NCBI RefSeq assembly: GCF_019511375.1
Contig: NZ_JAEUAO010000002.1
Location: forward strand, 682,001 to 746,000
Direction of reading: 5' to 3'
From: Rhizobium herbae
Lineage (GTDB): Bacteria > Pseudomonadota > Alphaproteobacteria > Rhizobiales > Rhizobiaceae
DNA: 64,000 nucleotides
This document shows positions 62,163 through 64,000 of the stretch, one piece after another (position 1 is the stretch's first letter; the number at the start of each line of letters is the position of its first letter). A program made the translations under genes and the position numbers. The notes under the pieces were generated by a model. That model was not told the origin of the DNA. It did no database searches and was given only the letters and a program-made list of their open reading frames with translations.

Positions 62163-63431
62163 TTAGAGCCCCGAATCCTTGACCTTGGCCTGGATGTCGG
62201 CATCGATGCGGGTCACCGCCTCGTCAAGCGGCATCTCGCCGGCCGCCGCCTGGCTCACGCGCGTCACGAGCGCGCCGTAGACCGTATCGGCCCAGTGCCA
62301 GCCGGGCAGTTTGCGCGCGAGGTCGGAAAGCGAACCGGCCGCCGCGACGAACTCGTTGAGCGCCGCCTGTGCCTGGGCGTCGTCGGTCTTGAAGTCGAGC
62401 CCCTTTGCCAGCACGCCCTTATGCGCCGGCAGGAACAAGGTGCGCTCGGAGAATTCCTTCACGATGTCCTCTCGGGCGAGATAGTCCATCACCTTGGCGA
62501 CGTCCTCGGGGTTTTTCGTGTACTTGATCGCAACCAGCCCGGCGCCGCCGGTCATGCCGGTGCAGCTCGCCGGTCCGCACGGGCTGCCCGTCGCCACCCA
62601 GTCGAAGTTCGAGCCGATCTTCGTGGAAAAGTTCGGGACCTGCCAAGAGCCGGAATAATAGTAGACGAGCTGGCCGTTAATGAAGTCGTCGGCGGCGGCG
62701 CGATAGGTGGAGCCGGCGGCGGACACCCAGACGTCCTTGCTCATGGTGCCATCGGCGATCCAGCCGACGAACTTTTCGAGGAAAGCCTTCGAGCCTTCGT
62801 CAAGCGGCGCCGGCTTGCCGTCGGCACCGATGTAGTTGGCACCGTAGGAGAGGTTGGGTCCGCTCAGCCGATGGCCCGAGCGGTCGAGCGCCATCGGGAA
62901 AGGCACCTGCTGGCTCTCCGCCACCTGCCTTGCGGCCTTCGCCCAGTCGTCCCAGGTTGCATCCTTGCCCGGGATGGCGACACCGGCCTGGTCGAACAGC
63001 GTCTTGTTGGCGAAGCCTCCGGCGATGGTGATCTGCGTCATGAAACCGGAAATCTGGTTCGAGCCGTCGGGGCGCATCCAGTCGGCCTGGTCGCCGAAAT
63101 TGGTGTCCCAATAGGCCGCGTCCGCCACGAGCGGGCGAAGATCGAGCCAGTGCTGGCTCTGGGCCTTTAGATTGGTGACGCGCGCAATGTCCGGGCCGTC
63201 CCCTGCCTCAAGCTGCACCGGCAGCTGTTCGCGAACGACGCTGTAGGAGACGTTGTCGAGGATCACGTTGATCCCCGGGTTCTCCTTCATGAAGCGGTTG
63301 AGGAGATCCTTGAGGACTTCGCCCTCGACCCCGTCAGAATACCACATGATACGCACGTCGCCGGCCATCGCAGCCGTGGACGTCAGAAGTCCGACGGCGA
63401 AAGCCGCAAGCATCGTCCTGGTCTTGGTCAT
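62163..63431 (-). CDS. Sugar ABC transporter periplasmic binding protein (CUT1)
   Basis: The 422-residue family 1 binding protein has a signal peptide (MTKTRTMLAAFAVGLLTSTAAMA), then VRIMWYSDGVEGEVLKDLLNRFMKENPGI, GDGPDIARVTNL and ATWDDWAKAARQV. A Cys pair (SPCGPASCTG) may be disulfide-bonded. GGAAAAGGC precedes the ATG. The 175-bp gap to the permease gene is GC-rich and may fold into hairpins. The sugar is unknown; the dehydrogenase remnant at the operon end hints at uronates. Confidence 0.9.
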   Translation of the reverse strand: MTKTRTMLAAFAVGLLTSTAAMAGDVRIMWYSDGVEGEVLKDLLNRFMKENPGINVILDNVSYSVVREQLPVQLEAGDGPDIARVTNLKAQSQHWLDLRPLVADAAYWDTNFGDQADWMRPDGSNQISGFMTQITIAGGFANKTLFDQAGVAIPGKDATWDDWAKAARQVAESQQVPFPMALDRSGHRLSGPNLSYGANYIGADGKPAPLDEGSKAFLEKFVGWIADGTMSKDVWVSAAGSTYRAAADDFINGQLVYYYSGSWQVPNFSTKIGSNFDWVATGSPCGPASCTGMTGGAGLVAIKYTKNPEDVAKVMDYLAREDIVKEFSERTLFLPAHKGVLAKGLDFKTDDAQAQAALNEFVAAAGSLSDLARKLPGWHWADTVYGALVTRVSQAAAGEMPLDEAVTRIDADIQAKVKDSGL

Positions 63432-63516
63432 TGCCTTTTCCTCCTCTTCATGCACGAGCCTCCTCCGGCTCGGCGTTTGGACGGGCGCCGGCTTCTCCTG
63501 GCCGGCGCCCGGATCG

Positions 63517-64000
63517 TCATTTCGCGGCCAGCATGGCGATCTCACCGGCCACCGGGAAATCCTGGGGTGCGATCGTTCGCCCCTCGGCCTGCGCCGATCC
63601 GTCCTTGCGGAACAGCACGCGGCCGTAGTCGGGGTCGTCGATGGCAAGCGTGCCGTCTTCAGCCTCCTCCACCGAGAGCGCGGCAAATCTGGCTTTCACG
63701 GATTCGAGCGTGGATGCGTCGCACACCCTGGCGATCCAGCGTGTCTTGCGGCCGTACTGGCGCAATTCCGCCTTCGCAGACGGGCCTTCCTGCACCAGTT
63801 CCAGGTCGCTGCTGCCCATGAGTATAACCGCTCCCCGTCCGCTGAGCGCAAGCGCAAGGTTTCCCCTTACCAAGCTCTCGTCGAACTCGGCGACGGGGAA
63901 CCAGGCGTGGGTGAAATCCGGCTGCTCCTCGAAGGTCGAAAAGTCGAGTACGGCCAACCCTCTGTACTGGTGCGCGCGAGGGAGGGCGCCGCAACCACCC
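63517..64000 (-). CDS. C-terminal part of an unidentified protein, first in the sugar operon within the window
   Basis: The frame is open from the window edge to the stop at 63517 (about 160 codons), so the N-terminus is missing. It includes HQYRGLAVLDFSTF, FTHAWFPVAEF and ALALSGRGAVILMGSSDLELV, a beta-rich pattern like the C-terminal domain of a polysaccharide-degrading enzyme, but I cannot assign a family. It is 85 bp upstream of the binding-protein gene on the same strand and so probably co-transcribed. Confidence 0.6.
   Translation of the reverse strand, partial: GGCGALPRAHQYRGLAVLDFSTFEEQPDFTHAWFPVAEFDESLVRGNLALALSGRGAVILMGSSDLELVQEGPSAKAELRQYGRKTRWIARVCDASTLESVKARFAALSVEEAEDGTLAIDDPDYGRVLFRKDGSAQAEGRTIAPQDFPVAGEIAMLAAK

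Overview
The window looks like a chromosomal or chromid segment of a Rhizobiaceae alphaproteobacterium (Rhizobium, Agrobacterium or Ensifer relative). The evidence is a complete succinoglycan (exo) cluster, RirA, PhyR and NepR, a PHB phasin, an alphaproteobacterial tRNA-His and high GC with NNC/NNG codon use. It contains no rRNA genes, insertion sequences, prophage or CRISPR array. One gene runs off each edge: a PAS-rich histidine kinase at position 1 and an unidentified gene at 64000.

Layout. 1-11 kb is mixed housekeeping: the kinase, a phasin with two PhaR-like operators, tRNA-His, a LysR regulator with a small monooxygenase divergent from mmsA, a DUF898/M48 pair, rirA behind an Irr-like and an IRO-like box, and a response regulator with a LuxR solo. 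11.6-17.4 kb is a dipeptide-type ABC transporter operon with a RidA enzyme. 17.5-30.5 kb is a general-stress-response neighbourhood. It holds a CHASE3 kinase with two receiver proteins, an AI-2E-type permease, divergent phyR and nepR, and a set of small membrane or envelope stress proteins. Nine promoters there match GGAAC-N16/17-CGTT (the EcfG sigma consensus) exactly, a tenth differs by one base, and all are correctly oriented upstream of genes. No ecfG sigma gene lies beside nepR, and one EcfG-type promoter drives a small protein that looks like a diverged second NepR.

31.0-53.1 kb is the succinoglycan cluster in the order exoQ-exoZ-exsH, exoP-N-O-M-A-L-K-H, exoT, exoW-V, exoU-X, exoY-F. 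ExoY/ExoF start the lipid-linked octasaccharide, ExoA/L/M/O/U/W extend it, ExoZ, ExoH and ExoV add acetyl, succinyl and pyruvyl groups, ExoT/Q/P flip, polymerise and export it, and ExoK/ExsH cut it. exoQ-exoZ sit at the exoP end rather than beside exoF, and exoB and exoI are absent. The 0.8 kb exoX-exoY gap is strikingly AT-rich, as expected of a MucR/Ros-controlled region.

53-58.6 kb holds an ABC-F ATPase, an SRPBCC protein, peptidase T and a CbpA/CbpM chaperone pair. 58.7-64 kb is a CUT1 sugar ABC transporter operon on the minus strand. It ends in the broken first codons of a KduD-like dehydrogenase, which suggests an uptake system for uronate-type sugars that has lost its downstream part.

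All functional calls come from reading motifs and family resemblance. No database search was run.
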